From Achromobacter mucicolens (GTDB taxonomy: Bacteria > Pseudomonadota > Gammaproteobacteria > Burkholderiales > Burkholderiaceae_B), in assembly GCF_902859725.1 (NCBI RefSeq), contig NZ_CADIJP010000008.1, positions 62,001 through 126,000 of the forward strand: a stretch of 64,000 bases of DNA, read 5' to 3'. Both the position numbers and the translations under genes were made by a program. Below the pieces are notes generated by a model that saw nothing but the letters and a program-made list of their open reading frames with translations, had not been told where the DNA came from and ran no database searches. Positions 21,800 to 38,876 of the stretch are shown here, piece by piece (positions within the stretch are counted from its first letter, which is position 1; each line of letters starts with the position of its first letter).

Positions 21800-23110
21800 C
21801 TATTGGAAGGTGTGCGAGATGACCGCGGGCTTGCCCGGTCTGACCTCGAGCGTCATACGAAAGGGCGGCAGGTCTGCGTTGCGCACGACCACCTGATACT
21901 TGCCCGGAATCAGCTTGAGCTCCTTCACGGGCGGACTGATTCCCCTCGCCACGCCGTTGATCCAGACTTCGCCCCAGGGGCGGATGTCCACCCGCACGGT
22001 AACCGGCACCGGTTTGGGCTTGGGCGCCTCTTCGGCAACCGAAGCTGCCGGCGCGGTTTCCTGCGCCGTGGGCGCGGGCGGCGGCTCGGCGGCACTTGGC
22101 GAATCCGCCTGCGTGCGCGCAGACGGCGAACCCTGCCCGGCGGCCGGGCCAGTCGCGGTTGCTTGGCCCCCAGCGGCGGCGCCGGCCGTCAAGGGCGGCA
22201 GGTCGGCGGGCGCTTGCGATGCCGCCGGCGCGGGTTTAGGCGTGGATGTAGGCGTGGGCGCGGGCACTGTCGCGGCAGGCTGCGGCAAGGGATGCACGAC
22301 GGGCGGATTGGGCTGTACGACTTCCGAGCGGGTAATCAGCGCATTGGGACTGCCCTTGCCCCAATGGAACCACGCATAGATGCCCGCGCCGATCAGCGCG
22401 AGGATCAGCAGCCAGAACAGCAGCGGACCGCGCCGGCGGGCGGGCTCGCGCCGTTGCGCGAAACCGGCCACAGGCGGGGGCTTGGCCGTCTCGACCGATT
22501 CGTCTTCCGGCTCGGCCGGTTCGTCGTAGGCGGCGACGCCAAGCAGGCTGGCCAGCTCCGCCAACGACTGCGGGCGAGCCTTGGTGTCCATCGCCAGGCC
22601 GGCATCGATGACCCGCAGGAAATCCTGTCCGTACTTGGGCAGTCCCATGTCCGCCAGCGCTTCGTATTCGTCGTGGGCGCGGCGCTCGGGCGCCGGCGGG
22701 GGCCGGCTGCCGATCACAAGCGCGTACGCCACGGCGCACAAGGAATAGATGTCGGTCCATGGTCCGCGCGGCCATTCCACGGAATCCGTGTACAGCTCGA
22801 ACGGCGCAAAGCCGGCTGCCGGCGTCCTGCTGGCCCGGCGCGAGCGCGCCACCACCAGCTCGGGCAGCAGATGCGCCCGCGCCCCTTCATCCATGCCCAC
22901 GGTTTCGAGCGAGATGTCGCCGCAGATTTCCCCTTGCGCATGCAATGCGATAAGCGAAGGCAGAAGATCGGACAGGAGCCGCTTGATGCGCGATTCCGGC
23001 ACCCCGCCCGCCGCGCTGGCGGCAATGGCGCTCAATGGGCGAAGCGCCAACGGCGCAGCGCCTGAAAAGGGGCCACGCGGCGTCAACAAGCCGGCGGGTG
23101 TAGACATCAT
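21800..23110 (-). CDS. Membrane pseudokinase with half a kinase domain and a C-terminal PEGA domain
   Basis: A 436-residue protein. Residues about 35-195 match only the C-lobe of Ser/Thr kinases: the catalytic-loop region reads GEICGDISLETV where HRDIKPEN is expected, no DFG is present, and the APE/alpha-F region is AGFAPFELYTDS followed by GPWTDIYSLCAVAYAL. The whole ATP-binding N-lobe is missing, and an in-frame stop lies about 33 bases before the start, so it is not an annotation error from a late start. A transmembrane helix follows at about 228-248, then a Pro/Ala-rich linker, then a PEGA domain (about 368-436, VDIRPWGEVWINGVARGISPP). Catalysis is unlikely; a scaffold or phospho-reader role is inference. 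Confidence 0.82.
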   Translation of the reverse strand: MMSTPAGLLTPRGPFSGAAPLALRPLSAIAASAAGGVPESRIKRLLSDLLPSLIALHAQGEICGDISLETVGMDEGARAHLLPELVVARSRRASRTPAAGFAPFELYTDSVEWPRGPWTDIYSLCAVAYALVIGSRPPPAPERRAHDEYEALADMGLPKYGQDFLRVIDAGLAMDTKARPQSLAELASLLGVAAYDEPAEPEDESVETAKPPPVAGFAQRREPARRRGPLLFWLLILALIGAGIYAWFHWGKGSPNALITRSEVVQPNPPVVHPLPQPAATVPAPTPTSTPKPAPAASQAPADLPPLTAGAAAGGQATATGPAAGQGSPSARTQADSPSAAEPPPAPTAQETAPAASVAEEAPKPKPVPVTVRVDIRPWGEVWINGVARGISPPVKELKLIPGKYQVVVRNADLPPFRMTLEVRPGKPAVISHTFQ

Positions 23111-23263
23111 CGAAGCTGCGCAGATGCGCCAATAACAGGTTCAGGGGCTATTTAGGCGGAATATTATCCAATCCGCAACGGCAGGACATTGCCGAAAATG
23201 TCCGAGCGCATCAGGCTGTGGCACGATAGCGTACCGCGTCACCATCCTACATCTTTGGAAGCC

Positions 23264-23659
23264 ATGAAAATTCGCATCCTGAGCAGTCTGCTTGGCGTAT
23301 CGGCCCTGTTGGCCGGTTGCACGGGCATCTCCAAATTGCAACCCGAGAGCCCTCCAACGGCCGAAGCCCTGGCCGAACTGCAGCAGGTGCGCGACCAGTA
23401 CAGCGCCGGGCGCTACGGAGAAGTCATCCGCGGCGTCGCCCGTTCCGACACCCTGGCCACCTCATCCAAAGCGGTACGCATCGAGGCCTACAAGCTTCAG
23501 GCTTTCAGCTACTGCGTCACGCGATATACGCAGCTCTGCGAGGACAGCTTCGCGCGCATCCTGTTTCTGGATCCGGCCTTCGAACTAGCGCCCAACGAAG
23601 CTGGCCACCCCGTATGGGGACCGGCCTTCCAGCGCGCCCGCGCCCAGGCGGCCAAATAG
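23264..23659 (+). CDS. Small lipoprotein, TssQ-like (T6SS-associated family)
   Basis: A 131-residue lipoprotein. The lipobox is LLAG-C with Cys at about residue 20, followed by a short linker and a TPR-like helical region. The segments YKLQAFSYCVTRYTQLCEDSFARILFLDPAFELAPNEAGHPVWGPAF match my recollection of the TssQ family of type VI secretion-associated lipoproteins found in betaproteobacteria. No other type VI genes are visible in the window, so the functional assignment is tentative. It is divergent from the pseudokinase gene and convergent with rpoC. Confidence 0.7.
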   Translation: MKIRILSSLLGVSALLAGCTGISKLQPESPPTAEALAELQQVRDQYSAGRYGEVIRGVARSDTLATSSKAVRIEAYKLQAFSYCVTRYTQLCEDSFARILFLDPAFELAPNEAGHPVWGPAFQRARAQAAK

Positions 23660-23686
23660 TCCTGCCGCACCCTTTCTTTCGCAAGT

Positions 23687-23726
23687 AAAAAGGCCGCTGA
23701 TTCTCATCAGCGGCCTTTTGATTTTC
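23687..23726. terminator. Bidirectional terminator between the lipoprotein gene and rpoC
   Basis: A perfect 14-bp stem (AAAAGGCCGCTGAT with ATCAGCGGCCTTTT) has a 4-base loop and a T-rich tail on each strand. It ends both the lipoprotein transcript (+) and the rpoBC transcript (-). Confidence 0.92.
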
Positions 23727-23773
23727 AGGCTTGCCCGCGAACCTCGCGCGGCAAGCCTGCCGGAGACTTCCGC

Positions 23774-32130
<8,357 letters not shown>

Positions 32131-32187
32131 GAGCACTCCGACTCGAGGTTGCATGGGCCGTCAACCACGGCCCCAGGTGATACGACT

Positions 32188-32234
32188 CCAGGAAACCCCA
32201 CTGAATGGGCATACCCCCAGTAGGGGTTTCCTGG
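32188..32234 (-). other. Long hairpin before rpoB, probable RNase III-type site
   Basis: A perfect 12-bp arm (CCAGGAAACCCC at 32188-32199 with GGGGTTTCCTGG at 32223-32234) extends, after one bulge, by ACTG/CAGT. The structure is about 47 nt long and sits in the rplL-rpoB gap. E. coli has an RNase III cleavage site in the corresponding gap; here the assignment rests on structure and location only. Confidence 0.55.
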
Positions 32235-32240
32235 AAACGC

Positions 32241-32280
32241 AAAAGCCCGGGGACTGCAAACTGTGCTGTCCCCGGGCAGT
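32241..32280 (-). terminator. Attenuator-like terminator between rplL and rpoB
   Basis: A 10-bp GC-rich perfect stem (GCCCGGGGAC at 32245-32254 with GTCCCCGGGC at 32268-32277) is followed on the minus strand by TTTTGCGTTT. The weak T-tract suits partial termination, lowering rpoBC expression relative to rplJL. Confidence 0.72.
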
Positions 32281-32291
32281 TGACGCAGGTC

Positions 32292-32672
32292 TTACTTGAC
32301 TTCGACCTTGGCGCCAGCTTCTTCCAGCTTCTTCTTGGCGGCTTCGGCGTCAGCCTTGGCCACAGCTTCCTTGACGGGCTTCGGAGCGCCGTCGACCAGG
32401 TCCTTGGCTTCCTTCAGACCCAGACCGGTCAGCTCGCGCACGGCCTTGATGACGCTGACCTTGTTCGCGCCGGCTTCTTGCAGGACGACGGTGAACTCGG
32501 TTTGCTCTTCAGCAGCGGCAGCAGCGCCACCAGCGGCGGGAGCAGCAACAGCGACGGCAGCGGCAGCAGCCGACACGCCGAACTTCTCTTCCATTTCCTT
32601 GATCAGCTCGGACAGCTCGAGCACGGTCATGCCAGCGATGGCGTCAAGGATTTCAGCTTTGTTAAGTGCCAT
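32292..32672 (-). CDS. rplL: 50S ribosomal protein L7/L12
   Basis: A 126-residue stalk protein. The N-terminal dimerisation domain ([15 protein letters not shown]) and the alanine-rich hinge ([14 protein letters not shown]) lead to the C-terminal factor-binding domain ([24 protein letters not shown]-type, then [20 protein letters not shown]). Length is typical. It is downstream of rplJ and shares its transcript. Confidence 0.98.
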   Translation of the reverse strand: MALNKAEILDAIAGMTVLELSELIKEMEEKFGVSAAAAAVAVAAPAAGGAAAAAEEQTEFTVVLQEAGANKVSVIKAVRELTGLGLKEAKDLVDGAPKPVKEAVAKADAEAAKKKLEEAGAKVEVK

Positions 32673-32753
32673 TTTTCAGAACTCCAAATATTTTGGTAAT
32701 GCCAGGGTTTGGGTGTCGCTTCGTCGTTCAGCGAATTCCGGACAACAGGGCGA

Positions 32754-33278
32754 TTAGGCCGCTGCCTTCTGGTCGCGCACGGCAGCGAGGCCACGGGCGA
32801 ACTTGGTCGGAACTTCGTTGAGCGTACGCACGAATTGCGCGATGGGGGCTTGCATGGTGCCAAGCAGTTTCGACAGCAACTCTTCGCGCGAGGGCATGGT
32901 GGCCAGGGCCTTCACGCCTTCTTGGTTCAGCAAGTTGTTGGGCAGAGCGCCCGCCTTGATGACCAGCTTATCGTTGCTCTTCGCGAAACCAGCAATGACC
33001 TTGGCCGCCGCTACCGGATCAGTGCTGATGCCATAGATCAGCGGACCGGTCAGTTGCTCAGCCAACGGCTCGAAAGCCGTGCCAGCAACAGCACGACGGG
33101 CCAGCGAGTTCTTCAGAACACGCAGATACACGCCCGATTCACGCGCAGTTTTGCGCAGTACGGTGACAGAGGCGACGTCCAGACCACGGTACTCAGCGAT
33201 AACAATCGATTGGGCCTTGGCGACTTCCGCCGAGACTTCCTCGATTACCACCGCTTTCTCTTGACGATTGAGACTCAC
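32754..33278 (-). CDS. rplJ: 50S ribosomal protein L10
   Basis: A 174-residue stalk base protein. It begins [22 protein letters not shown] and has [22 protein letters not shown] and [10 protein letters not shown] segments. L10, with L7/L12, represses its own translation through the leader in other bacteria; the 274-base space ahead of the gene fits that arrangement. Confidence 0.97.
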   Translation of the reverse strand: MSLNRQEKAVVIEEVSAEVAKAQSIVIAEYRGLDVASVTVLRKTARESGVYLRVLKNSLARRAVAGTAFEPLAEQLTGPLIYGISTDPVAAAKVIAGFAKSNDKLVIKAGALPNNLLNQEGVKALATMPSREELLSKLLGTMQAPIAQFVRTLNEVPTKFARGLAAVRDQKAAA

Positions 33279-33552
33279 GGTTTGAACACTCCATCAAAAG
33301 ACGCCTGGGGCCGGAGCCTTGCGCGTCAACCGAATGCGGCGCCTGGACGAGTTCTTCGGGTAAAGAATTCTTCCTGGGGACGCCGTCTACGCTGGATCCG
33401 GACTAGGTGAGCTCCGGGATTAAGCGGGGCAGCGGCGATGCTGCTTTCCTTGCGGAAGGAACAATCCCTTCCACTGCCCTGCTCCAGCGGTCTTTGACAG
33501 CAACATCCGGAGGGGTCCGGATGCAGCCCAAAGTACGTTTACTGCTGTTGGC
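33279..33552 (-). promoter_or_regulatory. rplJ leader region, candidate L10 autoregulatory RNA
   Basis: This 274-base gap between rplA and rplJ can fold into several hairpins on the minus strand. They include CATCCGG/CCGGATG near 33505-33525 and a GGAAGG/CCTTCC arm near 33450-33470. A leader of this size and position is the usual site of L10 control. I cannot verify the consensus fold by eye, and no clean T-tract terminator or promoter was seen. Confidence 0.45.
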
Positions 33553-34254
33553 TTAGTTGGAAGCCGACAGCGAGGCAATTTCCACACGCGCTCCGCCGCC
33601 CATCGTGGACGAAACGGCGAGCTTACGCAGGTAAATGCCCTTGGCAGCTGCGGGACGAGCCTTTTGCAGGGCGTCGACCAGAGCGGCCAGGTTGGTTTGC
33701 AGCTGTTCCACGCCGAACGACGCGCGGCCGATCGTTGCGTGGATGATGCCGGCCTTGTCGGTACGGTACTGAACCTGACCGGCCTTGGCGTTCTTCACAG
33801 CGGTTGCGACGTCGGGGGTCACGGTGCCGACCTTCGGGTTCGGCATCAGGCCGCGCGGGCCCAGGATCTGACCCAGGGCGCCGACGACACGCATCGTGTC
33901 GGGCGAGGCGATGACAACGTCAAAGTCCATTTGACCGGCCTTGATGCTGTCGGCCAGGTCGTCCAGACCAACGATGTCGGCGCCAGCGGCCTTGGCGGCT
34001 TCAGCCTTGTCGCCTTGGGCGAACACGGCGACGCGGACCGACTTGCCGGTGCCGGCGGGCAGAACGACCGAGCCACGGACCAGTTGGTCCGACTTCTTCG
34101 GGTCGATGCCGAGCTGCACGGCCACGTCAATGGATTCATTGAACTTGGCGACGGCGGTTTCCTTGACCAGGGTCAGGGCTTCAGCGACCGGGTACAGCTT
34201 GGTGCGGTCGATCTTTTGTGCAATAGCGGCGGCGCGCTTGGACAACTTTGCCAT
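33553..34254 (-). CDS. rplA: 50S ribosomal protein L1
   Basis: A 233-residue protein of the L1 stalk, and translational repressor of the L11 operon in enterobacteria. It starts [23 protein letters not shown], with the family segment [18 protein letters not shown] and the C-terminal [20 protein letters not shown]. It is 2 bases from rplK. Confidence 0.98.
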   Translation of the reverse strand: MAKLSKRAAAIAQKIDRTKLYPVAEALTLVKETAVAKFNESIDVAVQLGIDPKKSDQLVRGSVVLPAGTGKSVRVAVFAQGDKAEAAKAAGADIVGLDDLADSIKAGQMDFDVVIASPDTMRVVGALGQILGPRGLMPNPKVGTVTPDVATAVKNAKAGQVQYRTDKAGIIHATIGRASFGVEQLQTNLAALVDALQKARPAAAKGIYLRKLAVSSTMGGGARVEIASLSASN

Positions 34255-34256
34255 GA

Positions 34257-34688
34257 TTAGATCCCCTCAACCGTGATGCCCATGCTGCGGGCGCTGCCAG
34301 CGATCGTGCGCACTGCGGCTTCCAGATCGGCGGCGGTCAGGTCGGGACCCTTGGCCTTGGCGATTTCTTCAGCTTGCGCGCGGGTCAGCGTGCCGACCTT
34401 GTCGGTATGCGGCTTGGCCGAACCCTTTTGCACGCCGGCGGCCTTCTTGATGAGGACCGTCGCGGGCGGGGTCTTCATGATGAAGGTGAAGCTCTTGTCG
34501 GCGAAAGCGGTGATCACCACCGGAATCGGCAGACCAGGCTCCATGCCTTGGGTCTTGGCGTTGAACGCCTTGCAGAATTCCATGATGTTCAGGCCACGCT
34601 GACCCAGGGCCGGGCCAATCGGGGGGGAGGGGTTAGCCTTACCAGCCGGTACTTGCAGCTTGATAAAGCCGACGATCTTCTTCGCCAT
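34257..34688 (-). CDS. rplK: 50S ribosomal protein L11
   Basis: A 143-residue GTPase-centre protein. It begins [34 protein letters not shown], the proline-rich N-terminal domain targeted by thiostrepton, and its C-terminal rRNA-binding domain is complete. It is 63 bases downstream of nusG. Confidence 0.98.
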   Translation of the reverse strand: MAKKIVGFIKLQVPAGKANPSPPIGPALGQRGLNIMEFCKAFNAKTQGMEPGLPIPVVITAFADKSFTFIMKTPPATVLIKKAAGVQKGSAKPHTDKVGTLTRAQAEEIAKAKGPDLTAADLEAAVRTIAGSARSMGITVEGI

Positions 34689-34751
34689 GCTTTGCTCCTT
34701 GCGGGTGATATCGCCCTGGCCGATAAGGACAGGGCTCCCCGGGGGTTATAT

Positions 34752-35285
34752 TCAGGTCTTTTCGACCTGGCTGAAATCGAGCTCGACGGGCGTGGCGCGA
34801 CCAAAAATGGTGACGGACACACGCACCTTGCTCTTTTCGTAGTTGACTTCTTCGACGTTGCCGTTGAAGTCCGCAAACGGACCTTCCTTGACCCGAACCA
34901 TCTCGCCCACCTCGAACAGGATCTTGGGGCGGGGTTTCTCGACGCCCTCTTCCATCTGGGAGAGGATCTTTTCGACTTCCTTTTCGGAAATCGGGGTCGG
35001 ACGATTGCCCGAGCCACCCAAAAAGCCGGTGACTCGGTTGGTGTTCTTGACCAGGTGCCACGTTTCGTCGGTCAGGTCCATTTCAACCAGGACATAACCG
35101 GGGAAAATGCGGCGCTCGGTGATCGACTTCTGGCCACCCTTGACCTCGACGACTTCTTCGGAGGGCACGAGGATGCGGCCAAAAGACGTTTGCAGGCCCG
35201 CGCGCTCGATGCGCTCATTCAGGGCCTTGTGTACGCTTTTTTCCATGCCGGAGTACACATGGACGACATACCAACGCTTACTCAT
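34752..35285 (-). CDS. nusG: Transcription termination/antitermination protein NusG
   Basis: A 177-residue NusG. The N-terminal NGN domain runs from [18 protein letters not shown], and the C-terminal KOW domain carries [25 protein letters not shown]. It contacts RNA polymerase through NGN and Rho or S10 through KOW. It is 9 bases after secE, the normal order. Confidence 0.98.
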   Translation of the reverse strand: MSKRWYVVHVYSGMEKSVHKALNERIERAGLQTSFGRILVPSEEVVEVKGGQKSITERRIFPGYVLVEMDLTDETWHLVKNTNRVTGFLGGSGNRPTPISEKEVEKILSQMEEGVEKPRPKILFEVGEMVRVKEGPFADFNGNVEEVNYEKSKVRVSVTIFGRATPVELDFSQVEKT

Positions 35286-35294
35286 TTGCCGTCC

Positions 35295-35675
35295 TTATTT
35301 CCAGCCCAGCAGCAGGCCGTAGAGAATCCATTCGATGCCCTTGTCGAGCACCCACATGAAAATGCCCATGACCGCCACGAAGGCAAAAACGATACCCGTC
35401 ATCTGGGTCGTTTCCTTGCGAGTGGGCCATGCGACACGCTTGACTTCGTTGTAGGACTCGCTGGCAAAGCTCAGGGTACGGCGACCGGGTTCGCTGAACC
35501 AGGCGATCGCGGCTGCGATCACGAGGCCGCCGACGAACACACCGATCCGAGCGGGCATCGGCTGCGCGCTAAGCACGGAGAACCCGACGATGCCAGCAAT
35601 AACGACGAGAACCGCCAGCCCGAGCTTGACCCGGTCGGCGGTACTGGTTACGGTTTCTACGCTGGTATTAGACAT
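35295..35675 (-). CDS. secE: Preprotein translocase subunit SecE
   Basis: A 126-residue inner-membrane protein. Three hydrophobic segments are visible (about 17-32, 38-60 and 93-120), the enterobacterial long form. The conserved cytoplasmic helix and third segment read SYNEVKRVAWPTRKETTQMTGIVF. It stabilises SecY. It lies between tRNA-Trp and nusG. Confidence 0.95.
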   Translation of the reverse strand: MSNTSVETVTSTADRVKLGLAVLVVIAGIVGFSVLSAQPMPARIGVFVGGLVIAAAIAWFSEPGRRTLSFASESYNEVKRVAWPTRKETTQMTGIVFAFVAVMGIFMWVLDKGIEWILYGLLLGWK

Positions 35676-35739
35676 ATTGCGACGCGAGCCGCCGTGAATG
35701 CGTAACTCGCGATGATCTCCCGCGGGTTTATCCTGGCGG

Positions 35740-35815
35740 TGGCAGGGGCAGTAGGAATCGAACCTACAACCTTCGGTTTTGGAGACCGACGCTCTGCCAA
35801 TTGAGCTATGCCCCT
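35740..35815 (-). tRNA. tRNA-Trp (anticodon CCA)
   Basis: A 76-nt cloverleaf with acceptor AGGGGCA/TGCCCCT, T-loop GGTTCGATTCC and anticodon CCA in the CTCCAAA loop. The 3' CCA is encoded. Placement between tuf and secE is the same as in E. coli. Confidence 0.97.
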
Positions 35816-35933
35816 AAACACATCAAAATCTTGTTCCGCCCTGCATCGGCTCGCGGAACCATACATAGTACTACTTTTACAGCAAAGATGGATAGAGGGG
35901 CATGAATGCCCACCCTACCCATCCGGGTATTGC

Positions 35934-37124
<1,191 letters not shown>

Positions 37125-37179
37125 GGCTGACTCCTGACCTGGATTGCGCTTCTGACTGAAGAAAAGAATTTGGAATTTG

Positions 37180-37254
<75 letters not shown>

Positions 37255-37266
37255 ATTTAAAAATCT

Positions 37267-37340
37267 TGGAGCGGGTGAAGGGAATCGAACCCTCGTCGTA
37301 AGCTTGGAAGGCTTCTGCTCTACCATTGAGCTACACCCGC
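37267..37340 (-). tRNA. tRNA-Gly (anticodon TCC)
   Basis: A 74-nt cloverleaf with acceptor GCGGGTG/CACCCGC, a GCCTTCCAAGC anticodon arm and encoded CCA. It is 12 bases upstream of tRNA-Thr on the same transcript. Confidence 0.96.
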
Positions 37341-37447
37341 GGCAAACCCTTTCACCTTCTCTCATCCCAACCCTTCGAAATGAAGGCCGGGGAAACCTTG
37401 CCACCTTCTTTGCGAAGGCTGCACAAGGCCACCGGGCCTTACATTGC

Positions 37448-37474
37448 AAATCCAGGCCAACCGCGCCTGGATTT
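37448..37474 (-). other. Hairpin between tRNA-Tyr and tRNA-Gly
   Basis: AAATCCAGGC pairs with GCCTGGATTT across a 7-base loop in the 147-base spacer. It may mark precursor processing. The T-tract is short, so a terminator is less likely. Confidence 0.4.
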
Positions 37475-37487
37475 AGGTATGGGTCTC

Positions 37488-37574
37488 TGGTGGAGGAGGT
37501 TGGATTCGAACCAACGTAGGCGCAAGGCCAACAGATTTACAGTCTGCCCCCTTTAACCACTCGGGCACCCCTCC
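37488..37574 (-). tRNA. tRNA-Tyr (anticodon GTA)
   Basis: An 87-nt class II tRNA with a long variable arm (GGCCTTGCGCC region), anticodon GTA in GACTGTAAATC, acceptor GGAGGGG and encoded CCA. It is the first gene of the tRNA-tuf cluster. Confidence 0.96.
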
Positions 37575-37589
37575 AGCGGAGAACTTGAG

Positions 37590-37618
37590 ATTATGAACAC
37601 TTTCAAATCCGCTGTCAA
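37590..37618 (-). promoter_or_regulatory. Strong sigma-70 promoter of the tRNA-tuf cluster
   Basis: On the minus strand TTGACA (37613-37618), a 17-base spacer and CATAAT (37590-37595) lie about 16 bases ahead of tRNA-Tyr, an almost ideal promoter for a stable-RNA operon. Confidence 0.82.
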
Positions 37619-37687
37619 ACCATTCGGATGAAAAATTCATAATTTCAGTTCCACCTCCGCCGCGTTTCCGCGCAGAGGGGGCGAAGC

Positions 37688-38851
37688 TTACAGGTTTCCG
37701 CGAATTGCTGCACGAAAAAGCTGAGAATATTTTTCGGCGGAGAAATTGACGGGGTTCGTGGCGGCGGAAGGATCCTGGCTGGCCATGCGCCCCACCCGCT
37801 CGGCTTGGCCGTCATCCAGGCCGATCTCGGCGAGCGTATGTGGGATGCCCACGGCCTCGCGCAGCGCCAACACCCAGTCGAGCACCGCGCCCGGGCTTTG
37901 CCGCGGCAACCCGAGATAACGCGCAAGCGCTTCAAGCCGGGGCGCCACCGCTTCTTCGTTGGCCTTGAGCACGTAGGGCATCAAGATCGCGTTGAGCAGG
38001 CCGTGATGCGCGTCATAGAGCGCGCCGAGCGGATGCGCCAGCGCGTGCATGGCGCCTAGGCCACGCTGGAAGGCGGTGGCGCCCATGCACGATGCCGTCA
38101 GCATCTGCTGGCGCGCCTGCAGATCGGCGCCATCGGCAACCGCCTGCGGCAGATACGCCTTGATAAGGCGCATGCCCTCCAGCGCAATGCCAGCCGCCAT
38201 GGGATGAAAGAACGGCGAACAGTAGGCTTCCAGGTTGTGCGACAGCGCGTCCATGCCCGTGGCTGCCGTGATCTTGGGCGGCAGGCCCACGGTGAGCTCG
38301 GCGTCCAGGATCACGATGGACGGCAGCATGCGGGCGTGAAAGATGATGCGCTTGATGTGCGCGGCCTCGTCGGTGATGACGGATGCGCGCCCGACTTCGG
38401 AGCCGGTGCCTGCGGTGGTGGGCACGGCCACGACGGGCGCCATGCCGGCGGCATTGACGCGCAGGTAGTTGTCGCCGATGTCTTCGAAATCCCACAGTGG
38501 CCTGCTCTGCCCCGCCATCAATGCGATGGCCTTCGCCGCATCGAGCGCCGAACCGCCGCCGAACGCAATGACACCATCATGACGACCGCGCTTGAACGCC
38601 GCCACGCCGTCGTCAACGTTGCGCCCGGTTGGATTGCCCTTGATGTCGTGAAAGACCGAGCAATCGACGCCATCATCGTGGCACATGCCCACGGCATCGC
38701 GGACCATGGGCAACGCGGCCAGTCCGGGATCGGTCACGAGCAAAGGTCGGGACATGCCCAGCTCACGGCAGCACGCGGGCAGTTCCTTGATGCGTCCGGG
38801 ACCCACCTTGATGGCGGTGGGATAGTTCCAGTTGACGTGGGGGACGGTCAT
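37688..38851 (-). CDS. Iron-containing alcohol dehydrogenase
   Basis: A 387-residue group III alcohol dehydrogenase. The NAD-binding region includes GGGSALDAAKAIAL (about residues 96-109), and metal ligands fall in the segments GMDALSHNLEAYC and AMHALAHPLGALYDAHHG. The sequence aligns along its length with the FucO/EutG-like family. It is 25 bases after an aldehyde dehydrogenase gene and downstream of a glutamine-synthetase-like gene on the same strand, suggesting alcohol-to-aldehyde oxidation in one pathway. The substrate is not known. Confidence 0.92.
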   Translation of the reverse strand: MTVPHVNWNYPTAIKVGPGRIKELPACCRELGMSRPLLVTDPGLAALPMVRDAVGMCHDDGVDCSVFHDIKGNPTGRNVDDGVAAFKRGRHDGVIAFGGGSALDAAKAIALMAGQSRPLWDFEDIGDNYLRVNAAGMAPVVAVPTTAGTGSEVGRASVITDEAAHIKRIIFHARMLPSIVILDAELTVGLPPKITAATGMDALSHNLEAYCSPFFHPMAAGIALEGMRLIKAYLPQAVADGADLQARQQMLTASCMGATAFQRGLGAMHALAHPLGALYDAHHGLLNAILMPYVLKANEEAVAPRLEALARYLGLPRQSPGAVLDWVLALREAVGIPHTLAEIGLDDGQAERVGRMASQDPSAATNPVNFSAEKYSQLFRAAIRGNL

Positions 38852-38876
38852 GATTCGGTTCCTGGTGGCGCCGCGC

